Below, piece after piece: positions 41,865-51,436 of a stretch of 64,000 bases of DNA (positions within the stretch are counted from its first letter, which is position 1; every line of letters begins with the position of its first letter). Origin of the DNA: Pseudomonas cavernicola (GTDB lineage Bacteria > Pseudomonadota > Gammaproteobacteria > Pseudomonadales > Pseudomonadaceae); contig NZ_QYUR01000002.1 in assembly GCF_003596405.1 (NCBI RefSeq), positions 2,620,501 through 2,684,500 on the forward strand, in the 5' to 3' direction. The notes beneath the pieces are model-generated. The model was given only the letters and a program-made list of their open reading frames with translations. It was not told the DNA's origin and searched no databases. A program made the position numbers and the translations under genes.

Positions 41865-42464
41865 TCAAGCCACTTGAGCCAGTTGTGCCTTGGCCTGGTT
41901 CAGGCCCTTTTCCAAAAATTCACCACCGAGGTTCAGGCCTTCGGCATGAATAAATCTGACCTCATGAATCCCGATAAAACCCAGGGCCTGGCGCAGGTAG
42001 GGTTCCTGGTGATCCATGCTGCTGCCGGCGTAGATACCGCCCCGCGCAGTCAACACATAGGCGCGCTTGCCAGTAAGCAGGCCTTGCGGGCCGGTATCGG
42101 TGTATTTGAAGGTCACCCCGGCACGTAGCACGTGATCCAGCCAGGACTTCAAGGTGCTAGGAATCGCAAAGTTGTACATGGGCGCCGCCAGTACCAGCAC
42201 ATCGGCCGCCAGCAACTCATCGGTGAGCGTATTGGAGCGCGCCAGCGCGGCTTTTTCCGCGTCCGTTTGCTGTTCCGCCGGCGTCATCCAGCCGCCCAGC
42301 AGGTTGATATCCAGGTGCGGCACCTGCTCTACAGCCAGGTCACGTACAGTCACCTGGTCGGTTGGATGAGCCGCTTGCCACTGCACGATGAATTCATCGG
42401 TCAGCTGGCGGGAAATCGAACCTTGCTGGCGGGCGCTGCTTTCAATCACGAGAACCTTGGACAT
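41865..42464 (-). CDS. azoR: FMN-dependent NADH-azoreductase
   Basis: The 199-residue flavodoxin-fold protein starts at ATG 42464 with GGAG upstream. Family motifs are MSKVLVIESSARQQGSISRQLTDEF, VLAAPMYNFAIPSTLKSWLDHVLRAG (at 90-115) and KRAYVLTARGGIYAG. AzoR-type enzymes reduce azo dyes and quinones using NADH. Proteobacteria often have several paralogues. It is divergent from the LysR-rich region and has its own terminator. Confidence 0.88.
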   Translation of the reverse strand: MSKVLVIESSARQQGSISRQLTDEFIVQWQAAHPTDQVTVRDLAVEQVPHLDINLLGGWMTPAEQQTDAEKAALARSNTLTDELLAADVLVLAAPMYNFAIPSTLKSWLDHVLRAGVTFKYTDTGPQGLLTGKRAYVLTARGGIYAGSSMDHQEPYLRQALGFIGIHEVRFIHAEGLNLGGEFLEKGLNQAKAQLAQVA

Positions 42465-42610
42465 GCTGGCGAACTCCATCGAATGGCTGGTGTGTTTCGA
42501 TGGAACGCAGATTACCCACGTCAATATCGATAAAAAAGCGCAAAAAACCGCTCAGAACAATCAATCAATTTGATTTATCCGGGTAGCCGTTTCAGCCTTC
42601 GATCAAAATC

Positions 42611-42630
42611 AGCGCAGCGCAGCGCAGCGC
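42611..42630. repeat. Short AGCGC tandem repeat
   Basis: AGCGC is repeated four times in a row just past the stop of the small secreted protein at 42643. Slipped-strand length variation is possible here. Confidence 0.5.
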
Positions 42631-42642
42631 TCGTGCTGGGCG

Positions 42643-42963
42643 TTACTTCGGGTTGCAGGTCACCTTGATCCGCAGCCTGATGACCTTGCTCTTGAAACTG
42701 CTGGTCAGCAGTGCACTCTGGCCCGGTTCGAGGTCGGCCTTACGGGTACGCGGCGACTCGGGGCCATTGCGGAACACCACCTGGCACTCGGCCGCAGCCT
42801 TCCCATAGTTGTTGAGCTGGATGCCGGCCATGTTGAAGTCGATGGCTTGCGAGCTGGCCGACACTTCGGCGCCGTTCAGTTGCTTCTCCACTTCGATGGG
42901 AAAGGTGGCGGCCAGGGCGCTCAGCGGCAACAGAGCGAATACGGCACAGCGGATCTTTTGCAT
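42643..42963 (-). CDS. Small secreted protein, paralogue B
   Basis: The 106-residue protein starts at ATG 42963 with signal peptide MQKIRCAVFALLPLSALAA. The mature part shares an ordered motif set with the gene 105 bp upstream: FPIEV, FNMAGIQLNNYGKAAAECQVVFRNGPESPR, RKADLEPGQSALL, FKSKVIRLRIKVTC. Two cysteines (in AAECQV and KVTCNP) could form a disulfide. No enzyme motif is seen. Relatives I recall carry an incorrect 3-phosphoglycerate kinase label in Pseudomonas annotations. It is likely a beta-sandwich periplasmic protein of unknown role. Confidence 0.72.
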   Translation of the reverse strand: MQKIRCAVFALLPLSALAATFPIEVEKQLNGAEVSASSQAIDFNMAGIQLNNYGKAAAECQVVFRNGPESPRTRKADLEPGQSALLTSSFKSKVIRLRIKVTCNPK

Positions 42964-43067
42964 TGGGCAGGACTCCAGTAACGGGGGCTCAGCATAGGGC
43001 AAGAATCGGCGCCGACGAAAGCTTGCCCCTTGCCCCTGGGGTTAACAGACTGTCGACGCTCGGCCAC

Positions 43068-43388
43068 CTAAACCGGAACGCAGGTCAACTCGATGCGCAT
43101 CCGGATGATTTCGCTCTTGAAATTGCCCGCCAGCGTCGCCTGTTCCCCAGGCTCGAGGATGACCTTGCGCACCCGCGGATATTCCGGACCGTTGTTGAAC
43201 ACCACCTTGCAGGCCGCCGCCGTCTTGCCTTTGTTATGCAGTGACATGACACCCATATTGAACAAGAGCGGGGTGGTCTCGTAAGCCACGTCGGTACCGT
43301 CCATGTGCGGCGTGACGTCGATGGGAAAGAAGGTGGCCAGCGCGGTCACCGGCACTAACAGCGCCACGGCACAAATAAGTCTGTTCAT
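43068..43388 (-). CDS. Small secreted protein, paralogue A
   Basis: The 106-residue protein starts at ATG 43388 behind GGAGGTC, with signal peptide MNRLICAVALLVPVTALA. It is a clear paralogue of the next gene: FPIDV, FNMGVMSLHNKGKTAAACKVVFNNGPEYPR, RKVILEPGEQATL, FKSEIIRMRIELTC, with the same two-cysteine spacing. Same length and orientation indicate tandem duplication followed by divergence to roughly half identity. Function unknown. Confidence 0.72.
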   Translation of the reverse strand: MNRLICAVALLVPVTALATFFPIDVTPHMDGTDVAYETTPLLFNMGVMSLHNKGKTAAACKVVFNNGPEYPRVRKVILEPGEQATLAGNFKSEIIRMRIELTCVPV

Positions 43389-43770
43389 GATCGACCTCCG
43401 ACACGGCATCTGGTCCAGCGTCCATCACGGCTGGAAGGCCCCTGACGATCCCATTTTACGCCGCTCGCACCAGCCTGGAAGGTATTGGGCATACGGCCGA
43501 CGCCAGGCCCCCCAGCCCAAAAACATCGAGATAAGTGCACCAAGACTGACAAAAACAAATCAATAGATTTGTTTTTTAGATATAAGCGCCCTACGATCTG
43601 AACCGGGCTGCAACGCGCCTACCCGTGGGACCTCCAGGCCGAGGCGGGCCCTCTGCCGTTTGCGCCGCCGGAGTCGCCGCCCAAGGCGTGAGTGGGGCTG
43701 CAAGCCGACTCCCAGGGTTTGTTTGCTTCGACCACGCATCACTACAGGCCCCCGACATGAGGAACTGGCG

Positions 43771-44697
43771 ATGAAAGCGCCCCGCGTGACCCTGGATCAA
43801 TGGCGCACCCTACAGGCAGTGGTCGATCACGGCGGTTTCGCCCAGGCCGCCGAAGCGCTGCACCGTTCGCAATCATCGGTGAGCTACACCGTGGCGCGAA
43901 TGCAGGAGCAACTCGGCGTGCCGCTGTTGCGCATCGACGGCCGCAAAGCTGTGCTGACCGAGGCCGGTGGCGTACTGCTGCGCCGCTCGCGGCAACTGGT
44001 CAAGCAAGCCAGCCAATTGGAAGACCTGGCTCACCACATGGAGCAAGGCTGGGAAGCCGAAGTCCGCGTGGTGGTCGACGCCGCCTACCCGAATGCCCGT
44101 CTGGTACGCGCGCTGACCGCTTTTATGCCGCAGAGCCGTGGCTGTCGCGTGCGCCTGCGCGAAGAGGTGCTCTCCGGCGTCGAGGAAGTGCTCAAGGAAG
44201 GCATCGCCGACCTGGCCATCAGTGGCTTCAATATTTCCGGCTACCTGGGTATGGAGATGAGCTCGGTCGAGTTTGTCGCGGTCGCTCATCCAGAGCATCC
44301 GCTGCACCGCCTGCAACGCGAGATCAACTTTCAGGATCTGGAATCCCAACTGCAGGTGGTAATTCGAGACTCCGGCCGGCAGCAGCCGCGCGACGTCGGT
44401 TGGCTCGGCGCAGAACAGCGCTGGACCGTCGGCAGCCTGGTCACCGCCGCCACTTTCGTCAGCAGCGGTCTGGGCTTCGCCTGGCTGCCGCGCCACCTGA
44501 TCGAGCGCGAACTCAAGGAGGGTTCACTCAAGGCCTTGCCGCTGGATCAGGGCGGTACGCGTAATCCGACCTTCTTTCTGTACTCGAACAAAGACAAACC
44601 GCTCGGCCCGGCCACGCAGATCCTTGTCGAGCTGATTAAAAACTTCGATGCTGCGCCGCTGGATGCGGCCTTTGCAGCACCGCAAGCGCGTACCTGA
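43771..44697 (+). CDS. LysR-family transcriptional regulator
   Basis: The 308-residue protein starts at ATG 43771 behind GAGGA. The N-terminal helix-turn-helix has VTLDQWRTLQAVVDHGGFAQAAEALHRSQSSVSYTVARMQEQLGV. The substrate-binding domain contains VDAAYPNARLVRALTAF and the effector-loop-like SSGLGFAWLPRHLI. The family branch cannot be fixed by eye. It is transcribed away from the paralogous secreted proteins and toward the alpha/beta hydrolase gene 86 bp downstream, which could be co-transcribed. Confidence 0.86.
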   Translation: MKAPRVTLDQWRTLQAVVDHGGFAQAAEALHRSQSSVSYTVARMQEQLGVPLLRIDGRKAVLTEAGGVLLRRSRQLVKQASQLEDLAHHMEQGWEAEVRVVVDAAYPNARLVRALTAFMPQSRGCRVRLREEVLSGVEEVLKEGIADLAISGFNISGYLGMEMSSVEFVAVAHPEHPLHRLQREINFQDLESQLQVVIRDSGRQQPRDVGWLGAEQRWTVGSLVTAATFVSSGLGFAWLPRHLIERELKEGSLKALPLDQGGTRNPTFFLYSNKDKPLGPATQILVELIKNFDAAPLDAAFAAPQART

Positions 44698-44783
44698 GCG
44701 ACAGCGAGACCCTGCCGGCACTCTCCGGATGCCTGGCCACCCTCAGCCAATGGCAGAATTGAACCCATTTACCTGGAGTGTGC

Positions 44784-45599
44784 ATGTCCTACTTCGATAA
44801 CGATGGTTGCCAGCTGCATTACGAGGAGTACGGCCACGGCGCCCCGCTGCTGCTAGTGCATGGCCTGGGCTCCAGCACCCAGGACTGGGAATATCAGATC
44901 CCGCAACTCAGCGCCCACTACCGGGTGATCGCCCTCGACGTGCGCGGCCACGGCCGCTCGGCCAAACCGCGCGAGGCTTATAGCATTGCCGGCTTTGCCG
45001 AAGACGTCGCCGCGCTGGTCGAGCACCTCAAGCTCGGCTCGGTGCATCTGGTCGGCATTTCCATGGGTGGGATGATCGGCTTTCAGTTGGGCGTCGATTA
45101 CCCGCACTTGCTGAAAAGCCTGACCATCGTCAACAGCGGCCCGGAGGTGAAGGCAAAAAGCCCGAGCGACGTGCTGATGATCGCCCAACGCTGGACGCTG
45201 TCACGCCTGCTGAGCCTGGAGACCATCGGCAAAAACCTGGGCAAGTTACTCTTCCCCAAACCTGAACAAGTCGAGCTGCGTTTGAAGATCGAACGACGCT
45301 GGCCACTGAACGACAAACGCGCCTATCTCGCCAGTCTTGATGCCATTATCGGCTGGGGCGTACGGGAACGACTCGCGCGCATCACCTGTCCTACCTTGGT
45401 GGTGAGCGCCGATCACGACTACACCCCGGTGGCGCTGAAACAGGCGTACGTGCAAGAGCTGCCTAACGCACGCCTGGTGGTTATCGACGATTCGCGCCAC
45501 GCCACGCCAATGGATCAACCTGAACGGTTTAACTCCACCCTGCTCGACTTTCTCGCTGAAGTCGAACAACACAGTCCGCCCTCTAAGAAGGCCCGCTAA
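44784..45599 (+). CDS. Alpha/beta hydrolase
   Basis: The 271-residue protein starts at ATG 44784 behind GGAG. Catalytic features: oxyanion HGLGSS (26-31), nucleophile GISMGGM with Ser93, acid in SADHDYTP, and His in [13 protein letters not shown]. The lid lies at about 120-185. It resembles 3-oxoadipate enol-lactonase-like hydrolases, but no specific substrate can be named. The next gene, a cyclophilin, starts 2 bp after its stop. Confidence 0.85.
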   Translation: MSYFDNDGCQLHYEEYGHGAPLLLVHGLGSSTQDWEYQIPQLSAHYRVIALDVRGHGRSAKPREAYSIAGFAEDVAALVEHLKLGSVHLVGISMGGMIGFQLGVDYPHLLKSLTIVNSGPEVKAKSPSDVLMIAQRWTLSRLLSLETIGKNLGKLLFPKPEQVELRLKIERRWPLNDKRAYLASLDAIIGWGVRERLARITCPTLVVSADHDYTPVALKQAYVQELPNARLVVIDDSRHATPMDQPERFNSTLLDFLAEVEQHSPPSKKAR

Positions 45600-45601
45600 A
45601 A

Positions 45602-46168
45602 ATGCTGAAGAAACTTGTCCTTGTCGCCTGTTCCCTGTTGTTCGCCAGCAGCCTGCTGGCCGCAGAAAAACCCACCGCAAAGCCCCATGTCCTGCTGACT
45701 ACCAGCCTGGGTGAGATTGAGATCGAGCTGGAGGCCGACAAGGCACCGATCAGCGTGCAGAACTTCCTCTCCTATGTGGACAGCGGCTTCTACGACAACA
45801 CCGTGTTCCACCGGGTGATCCCCGGCTTCATGGTGCAAGGCGGCGGCTTCGATGCGGACATGCAGCAGCGCAATACCCAGGCCCCGATCAAGAACGAAGC
45901 CAATAATGGCCTGCACAACGTGCGCGGCACCCTGGCCATGGCACGCACCCAAGTCGTCGACTCTGCTACTAGCCAGTTCTTTATCAACCACAAGGACAAC
46001 GCCTTCCTCGACAATGGCTCGCGCGATTTTGGTTACGCGGTATTCGCCAAGGTCATACGTGGCATGGACGTGGTCGACAAAATCGCCCAAGTCCCGACGG
46101 GCAACATCGCCGGCTTCCAGAACGTCCCGCGCACTCCGGTGCTGATTCTGTCCGCCAAACGTTTGTAA
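45602..46168 (+). CDS. ppiA: Periplasmic cyclophilin-type peptidyl-prolyl isomerase
   Basis: The 188-residue protein has signal peptide [20 protein letters not shown]. The cyclophilin fold shows [31 protein letters not shown] with the catalytic Arg, then [29 protein letters not shown]. This matches the PpiA type, which catalyses proline isomerisation of exported proteins. It follows the alpha/beta hydrolase by 2 bp, so the two are co-transcribed. Confidence 0.88.
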   Translation: MLKKLVLVACSLLFASSLLAAEKPTAKPHVLLTTSLGEIEIELEADKAPISVQNFLSYVDSGFYDNTVFHRVIPGFMVQGGGFDADMQQRNTQAPIKNEANNGLHNVRGTLAMARTQVVDSATSQFFINHKDNAFLDNGSRDFGYAVFAKVIRGMDVVDKIAQVPTGNIAGFQNVPRTPVLILSAKRL

Positions 46169-46191
46169 GAGCCTGTTCATGATCTAGTCGA

Positions 46192-46226
46192 GTAGGCTGG
46201 GTAGAGCGCAGCGAAACCCAGCCTAC
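46192..46226. repeat. GTAGGCTGGGT palindrome
   Basis: GTAGGCTGGGT (46192-46202) pairs with ACCCAGCCTAC (46216-46226) over 11 bp around 13 nt. It is a common intergenic palindrome type in Pseudomonas. It lies between ppiA and the ABC exporter. Confidence 0.6.
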
Positions 46227-46252
46227 GATCTATCCAGCGCCTGTGAGCCGCC

Positions 46253-48085
46253 ATGCTTTATCGCCGTTTCGAGCAGTTGATTGCGGTTTTTCGCCCGAGC
46301 CCCGCTGGGGCCCCGCCAACCAGTGTCTGGCCGTTCTACCTGCACTTCTTGCGGCAGGTCTGGCCGAGCTTCGCCGCGCTCCTGGCGGTTGGGTTGATCG
46401 TTGCGCTGATCGAAGTGGCCCTGTTCAGCTTTCTCGGGCGCATCGTCGATCTGGCCCAGAGCACGCCGCACAGCGAGTTCTTCACCCTGCACGGCACTGA
46501 ACTGCTGTGGATGGCTGTCGTCGCACTGATTCTCCGCCCACTGTTCAACGGCTTGCATGACCTGCTGGTACATCAGACGATCAACCCCAGCCTGACCAAC
46601 CTGATCCGCTGGCAGAACCACAGCTATGTGCTGAAACAAAGCCTCGGTTTCTTCCAGAACGACTTCGCCGGGCGCATCGCGCAACGCATCATGCAGACCG
46701 GTAACGCCCTGCGCGAGTCGGCGGTGCAGGCGGTGGACTCGCTCTGGCATGTGCTGATCTATGCGGTCAGCAGCCTGGTGCTGTTCGCCGAGGCCGACTG
46801 GCGACTGATGCTGCCGCTGCTGCTGTGGATCGTCGGCTACCTCATTGCCCTGGGCTACTTCGTGCCGAGGGTCAAACAGCGTTCGGTGGTGGCCTCGGAA
46901 GCCCGCTCGAAACTGATGGGTCGGATCGTCGACGGCTACACCAACATCGCCACCCTCAAGCTGTTTGCGCATACCCACTATGAGCAAGGCTACGCCCGTG
47001 AGGCGCTGCAGGAACAAACCGAAAAAACCCAGCTGGCCGGCCGCGTGGTCACCTCCATGGATGTACTGATCACCAGCTTGAACGGCGTACTGATCGCCAG
47101 CACCACCGGCCTCGCCCTCTGGCTGTGGAGCCAGGAGCTGATCTCGGTCGGCGCCATTGCACTGGCTACCGGTCTGGTAATCCGCATCAACAATATGTCT
47201 GGCTGGATCATGTGGGTGGTCAATGGCATCTTCGAGAACATCGGCACTGTGCAGGACGGCATGCAGACCATCGCCCAGCCACGCACCGTGACTGACCGCG
47301 AGAACGCCCCGGCGCTGCAGGTGCAACGCGGCGAAGTACGCCTAGAGCAGATCGATTTCCACTACGGCAAAGGCAGCGGGGTGATCGACGGGTTGAACCT
47401 GTGGATCAAGGCGGGCGAGAAGATTGGCCTGATCGGCCCGTCCGGCGCCGGCAAGTCGACCCTGGTCTATCTGCTGCTGCGCCTGTATGACCTGGAAAGC
47501 GGACGCATTCTGATCGACGGCCAGAATATCGCCGAAGTCGCCCAGGAAAGCCTGCGCGAGCAAATCGGCATGGTCACCCAGGACACTTCGCTGCTGCATC
47601 GCTCGATCCGCGACAATTTGCTGTATGGCAAACCCGACGCCAGCGATGCGGAACTCTGGGAAGCGGCGCGCAAAGCACGCGCCGACGAATTCATTCCACT
47701 GCTCTCGGATGCCCAGGGCCGCACAGGCTTTGACGCCCACGTGGGCGAGCGCGGGGTGAAACTCTCCGGCGGCCAGCGCCAACGCATCGCCATCGCTCGC
47801 GTACTGCTGAAGGATGCACCGATCTTGATCCTCGACGAAGCCACCTCGGCGCTGGACTCGGAGGTCGAAGCGGCGATCCAGGAAAGCCTGGACACCCTGA
47901 TGCAAGGCAAGACGGTGATTGCCATCGCCCACCGCCTGTCGACCATCGCACGGATGGATCGCCTGGTAGTGTTGGACAAAGGGCAGATCGCCGAGAGCGG
48001 CACCCATGCCGAGCTGATCGCCCACGGTGGCCTGTATGCGCGCCTATGGCAGCACCAGACCGGCGGGTTCGTCGGGGTAGAGTGA
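46253..48085 (+). CDS. ABC exporter, fused permease and ATPase
   Basis: The 610-residue half-transporter has a membrane domain with six hydrophobic segments (about 35-330) and an ATPase domain: Walker A GLIGPSGAGKSTLVYLL (about 390-406), signature KLSGGQRQRIAIARVLL, Walker B ILILDEATSALDSEVE and switch IAIAHRLSTIARMD. It forms a homodimeric exporter of the MsbA/multidrug or lipid-peptide type. N-terminal residues 10-35 (FRPSPAGAPPTSVWPF) are a cytosolic lead-in. The cargo is unknown. A GTAGGCTGGGT palindrome separates it from ppiA. Confidence 0.88.
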   Translation: MLYRRFEQLIAVFRPSPAGAPPTSVWPFYLHFLRQVWPSFAALLAVGLIVALIEVALFSFLGRIVDLAQSTPHSEFFTLHGTELLWMAVVALILRPLFNGLHDLLVHQTINPSLTNLIRWQNHSYVLKQSLGFFQNDFAGRIAQRIMQTGNALRESAVQAVDSLWHVLIYAVSSLVLFAEADWRLMLPLLLWIVGYLIALGYFVPRVKQRSVVASEARSKLMGRIVDGYTNIATLKLFAHTHYEQGYAREALQEQTEKTQLAGRVVTSMDVLITSLNGVLIASTTGLALWLWSQELISVGAIALATGLVIRINNMSGWIMWVVNGIFENIGTVQDGMQTIAQPRTVTDRENAPALQVQRGEVRLEQIDFHYGKGSGVIDGLNLWIKAGEKIGLIGPSGAGKSTLVYLLLRLYDLESGRILIDGQNIAEVAQESLREQIGMVTQDTSLLHRSIRDNLLYGKPDASDAELWEAARKARADEFIPLLSDAQGRTGFDAHVGERGVKLSGGQRQRIAIARVLLKDAPILILDEATSALDSEVEAAIQESLDTLMQGKTVIAIAHRLSTIARMDRLVVLDKGQIAESGTHAELIAHGGLYARLWQHQTGGFVGVE

Positions 48086-48294
48086 GCCAGCAGCCCTCGT
48101 TAAACCATCGCACCCAGTTCTGCCCGCCAATTTCAAGACATGTGACGAACGGTCGCACCCCCTCAACCACGGGCAATTGCCGGCGCCTGGCCGCCCGCTG
48201 AAAGGCACCTCCGGCCGGGGCCGAATGAACTAACCGGCTCTCGTGGGTCAGATGAAGTCCTTAGCAAGCGAAACCCAACAGAGGAAAAAGCCTT

Positions 48295-48573
48295 ATGAAA
48301 ATGGCCTCGGTTGTCAGCGCCGTGATCTCCAGTCTAGCGCCCAGCGTATTCGCCCAGGACGGCGTGCAAACTCCCGGCGCGGGCATCTCCGCCGTGGACT
48401 ACCACTACGGGATGGAAATCGATGTACAGAAGGTGCTGCACCGCACCGACACCTCCGACAAAACAGGCGCTGTGCCGGTGACCCTGGTCTATGAAGACAG
48501 CGAGGGCGAGGTGCACAAGATCCGTTTCCTCGAATGGGGCGGTAGTACCGCCAGCACCACCAGCATTGCCTGA
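48295..48573 (+). CDS. DUF2790 small secreted protein
   Basis: The 92-residue protein starts at ATG 48295 behind GAGGA. A short signal-like N-terminus MKMASVVSAVISSLAPSVFA is followed by the DUF2790 core YHYGMEIDVQKVLHRTD, VPVTLVYEDSEGEVHKIRFLEWG. DUF2790 proteins are small exported Pseudomonas proteins of unknown function, often metal- or stress-regulated. The signal peptide is weak for a periplasmic protein. It is convergent with the FemAB-like gene, whose stop is at the next base. Confidence 0.75.
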   Translation: MKMASVVSAVISSLAPSVFAQDGVQTPGAGISAVDYHYGMEIDVQKVLHRTDTSDKTGAVPVTLVYEDSEGEVHKIRFLEWGGSTASTTSIA

Positions 48574-49698
48574 TCAGTCCTGGCGATAGGGGAGCAGGTC
48601 GCGCGCTTCCTCGGCGTAAGCCCGCACCCCGACGCGTTCCTGCTCGAGAAAATCCGCCACCGCCGCGCGCAACCCAGGGTGTGTGAGGTAATGCCAGGAG
48701 CGCGTGAGCACCGGCTCGAAACCGCGAATCAGCTTGTGTTCGCCCTGCGCGCCAGCGTCGAAACGTTGTAGACCCTGGCTGATCGCATAGTCCATGCCTT
48801 GGTAGAAACAGGTCTCGAAATGCAGCCGGTCGAACTCCGCCAGACACCCCCAATAGCGCCCGTACAGGCTGTCGCCAGCGAGCAAACTGAAGGCCATCGC
48901 CACCGGGCGTGAGCCCTGACGCGCCAATACCACGCGGATCGCCGTAGGCATCCGCTCGGCCAGCAGGCTAAAGAATGTACGCGTCAGGTAAGGCATCTGC
49001 CCGCGTATGGCGTAGGTGTTGGCATAGCAGGCGTAGACGAAATCCCACTCGGCCTCGCTCAGTTGCTGGCCCAGCCGCCAGTCGAAGTCGATGCCCTGCC
49101 CCGCCACTTGGTCGCGCTCTTTACGGATTTGTTTGCGCTTGCGCGAGGCCAACGCAGCGAGGAAATCCTGAAAATCCCGGTAACCATGGTTGCGCCAGTG
49201 GTACTGACAGCCCAGCCGCTCCAACCAGCCCTCACGTCCGCTCAGCAGCGCATCCGCCAGATCATCGGTGAAGTTAATATGTAGCCCGGACAGGCCTTGC
49301 GCCGCCAAACCTTGGCTGAGTTGGTCGAGCAACTGACCCGCCGCCTCGGGATAGCCGAGCAGGCGCGGGCCAGTGACCGGTGAAAACGGCACGCCGCAGA
49401 GCAGCTTCGGGTAATAGGCGATGCCGGCGCGCTGACAGGCATCCGCCCAGCCATGGTCGAACACGTATTCCCCATAGGAGTGGGCTTTGACATAGGCCGG
49501 CAGCGCGGCCAGCAACTGGCCTTGGGCATCGACCCATAAACGATGGGATGGCGTCCAGCCAGTGCGCCCACCGACACTGCCACTGTCTTCCAGCGCAGAG
49601 AGAAAAGCGTGGCTAAGGAACGGTTGCGCACTCGGCACCAGGGCGTCCCAGGCGGAGGCGTCCAGATCGGCAAGGCGTTGCAGAATCAAATTCGACAT
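48574..49698 (-). CDS. FemAB-like GNAT acyltransferase (PF04339-type)
   Basis: The 374-residue protein has the signature of this family: PFLSHAFLSALEDSGSVGGRTGWTPSHR, YVFDHGWADACQRAG, YYPKLLCGVPFSPVTGPRLL and WRNHGYRDFQDFLAALASRKRKQIRKER. The C-terminal HFETCFYQGMDYAISQGL is followed by GEHKLIRGFEP. Such proteins contain two GNAT-like folds and are found near peptidoglycan-related genes, but the substrate has not been shown. It is intact. The stop is adjacent to the convergent DUF2790 stop. Confidence 0.84.
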   Translation of the reverse strand: MSNLILQRLADLDASAWDALVPSAQPFLSHAFLSALEDSGSVGGRTGWTPSHRLWVDAQGQLLAALPAYVKAHSYGEYVFDHGWADACQRAGIAYYPKLLCGVPFSPVTGPRLLGYPEAAGQLLDQLSQGLAAQGLSGLHINFTDDLADALLSGREGWLERLGCQYHWRNHGYRDFQDFLAALASRKRKQIRKERDQVAGQGIDFDWRLGQQLSEAEWDFVYACYANTYAIRGQMPYLTRTFFSLLAERMPTAIRVVLARQGSRPVAMAFSLLAGDSLYGRYWGCLAEFDRLHFETCFYQGMDYAISQGLQRFDAGAQGEHKLIRGFEPVLTRSWHYLTHPGLRAAVADFLEQERVGVRAYAEEARDLLPYRQD

Positions 49699-49727
49699 CC
49701 GCGCAGTCTGGCCTGTGCCGCAGACGA

Positions 49728-49756
49728 AAAAAAGCCCCGCACTAGGCGGGGCTTAA
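49728..49756 (-). terminator. Intrinsic terminator after the porin gene
   Basis: On the minus strand GCCCCGC and GCGGGGC (7 bp, 5-nt loop) are followed by a run of seven T (plus AAAAAAA at 49728-49734). It lies 31 bp past the porin stop. Confidence 0.85.
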
Positions 49757-49786
49757 ATAAGGAGCGGAGCAGTTGGTTACTTGAAC

Positions 49787-51139
49787 TTAGAACACGTACT
49801 GAGCGCGGACTACGAAGCCGTCGCCGTCGTCGTCACCCGCGCGGTTGGTGATCTTGTCGGTTTTGGCCTTGGTGTACATGCCGCTGATCTTGACTGCTTC
49901 GTTGGCGTACCAGTTGACGCCCAGGTTATGCACCTTGGCTTCGGTATCGTCAGCTTCACGCAGGAAGGTGCTGGTAGGCGTGTTGACCGCAGTGACTGCC
50001 ACATCGTTGTCGGCGGAGATGCTGTCGTAGCGGTAGTAGACTTCCCAGGCGCCAATTTCCTTATTGGCCGGCTTGATGGAGTCGAACTTGCCCATCTTGT
50101 AGCCACGAGCCTCGCCGGTGAGGGTGTAGGCGGCCTGCACGTAGAAGCCATCGGCTTCCAGGTCCGTCTGGGGACCAGCGGAGTCGGTTTCGCGCTTCAT
50201 CCACTCACCCTGCAGGGAGAAGGGGCCGGTAGCGAAGGCCGCTTCCAGGCCCCAGGCGGTATCGTCGTCCCAGAACTTGTTGGCGGCGTTGGTGCCGGCG
50301 AACACGGCACGGTTGCCCAGGTTGCCGGCGGAGTTGCCGCCGTTGGTATCCACACCGCGCATGCCCAGACGAGAACGGTAGCGCACGTCGGCACCCGCCA
50401 CATCGTCCAGCCCGCGCTGGGCGAAGTTCACGCCGAAGTGCAGCACCTTGCCGGCTTCAGCCATGGGAGCGAACACGCCACGGGCGTTGAACTGCTTGAC
50501 GCTATCGCCCTCGTCGTCGTTGGCATCCTTGCTGGATACGCTGCTGGAGACGTAGGCGTAATTGCTGATCAGCGCCTGCACCTGCAGACCCAGGCCGTCC
50601 TGGTGGCTGTTGGTCCAGTCGATCACTTCGTTGAAGGCGTTACGCTCGAGGGCGGTGACCCACTTGGAGCTGGTGGCCTTTTCCAGGCCGAAATCGGGGT
50701 CGAAACGACCAGCGCGCAAGGTAATCGGAGCGAAGCCGGTGTAGCTGAAGGAGGCCTCGTCGAAGTTGCCGCTGTTCGCGGCACCGTTGCTGTTGCCCGA
50801 GTTTTCCGAGAAGTCATAGGCAACGGTGTAGGCCCAGTCGGTATAGGCGATACCGGAGAGTTCAAGGTAGGCACGACGGAAATACGCGGCATCCCCCGTG
50901 TCACCATTGCGGGTGTAGAAACCATCGAAGCGGCCGTAGTCAGCCTGGATGCGACCACCCAGCTTGAAGCTGAAGGATTTGTCAGTAGTGGCGACTTCCA
51001 GGCCACCTTTAGTTTTGACAACGATGTCAGCGCCGTCAGTGGTTACGGTGCCGGCGAAAGCCTGGGCGGAAATGGCCAGGGCCAGGGTGCTGGCGGCAAC
51101 ACCGGCCCCCATCCCAAAGAATGAGTGCTTACGGATCAT
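49787..51139 (-). CDS. Phosphate-selective porin, OprP/OprO family
   Basis: The 450-residue protein starts at ATG 51139 behind AGGGGA. Signal peptide [29 protein letters not shown] is followed by [24 protein letters not shown], which continues [20 protein letters not shown]. Other OprP-like strings are [30 protein letters not shown] and [14 protein letters not shown]. It ends in the beta-barrel closing QYVF. OprP and OprO are trimeric phosphate and polyphosphate porins induced by phosphate starvation. Whether it has the full arginine ladder was not checked by alignment. A PHO-box-like element 104 bp upstream and a terminator downstream support a self-contained unit. Confidence 0.9.
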   Translation of the reverse strand: MIRKHSFFGMGAGVAASTLALAISAQAFAGTVTTDGADIVVKTKGGLEVATTDKSFSFKLGGRIQADYGRFDGFYTRNGDTGDAAYFRRAYLELSGIAYTDWAYTVAYDFSENSGNSNGAANSGNFDEASFSYTGFAPITLRAGRFDPDFGLEKATSSKWVTALERNAFNEVIDWTNSHQDGLGLQVQALISNYAYVSSSVSSKDANDDEGDSVKQFNARGVFAPMAEAGKVLHFGVNFAQRGLDDVAGADVRYRSRLGMRGVDTNGGNSAGNLGNRAVFAGTNAANKFWDDDTAWGLEAAFATGPFSLQGEWMKRETDSAGPQTDLEADGFYVQAAYTLTGEARGYKMGKFDSIKPANKEIGAWEVYYRYDSISADNDVAVTAVNTPTSTFLREADDTEAKVHNLGVNWYANEAVKISGMYTKAKTDKITNRAGDDDGDGFVVRAQYVF

Positions 51140-51242
51140 CGAAGAATTCCCCTTTTGGTCTTTAAAAAACACCCGAGCATCTGGCCCGTTTGTGTTGGGA
51201 GGGAATCTTGGCGACGGGTTATTTCAGCGCAGTTGCTTTTAT

Positions 51243-51260
51243 ATAAATGTTTTATGACAA
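51243..51260 (-). promoter_or_regulatory. PHO-box-like site upstream of the porin gene
   Basis: On the minus strand TTGTCAT-AAAA-CATTTAT matches the PhoB box plan of two 7-bp direct repeats separated by four AT bases. The first half fits CTGTCAT at 6 of 7 bases and the second at 4 of 7. It lies 104 bp upstream of the porin start codon. Confidence 0.6.
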
Positions 51261-51436
51261 AGGAACTTTTTTACTTCCAATAAGAATAAGAGAGAAACCG
51301 CTCTAGGACGTGCATCCCAGACGTTTTCGCCGACCTGACGACGACTGAAAAGCCAGCAGAAACCCCGAGTTTTGTCTCAAACTGCGCGGCGCAAACACCG
51401 CGCCAGCCAATAATCGACACTCAACCAGCGCCCAGC

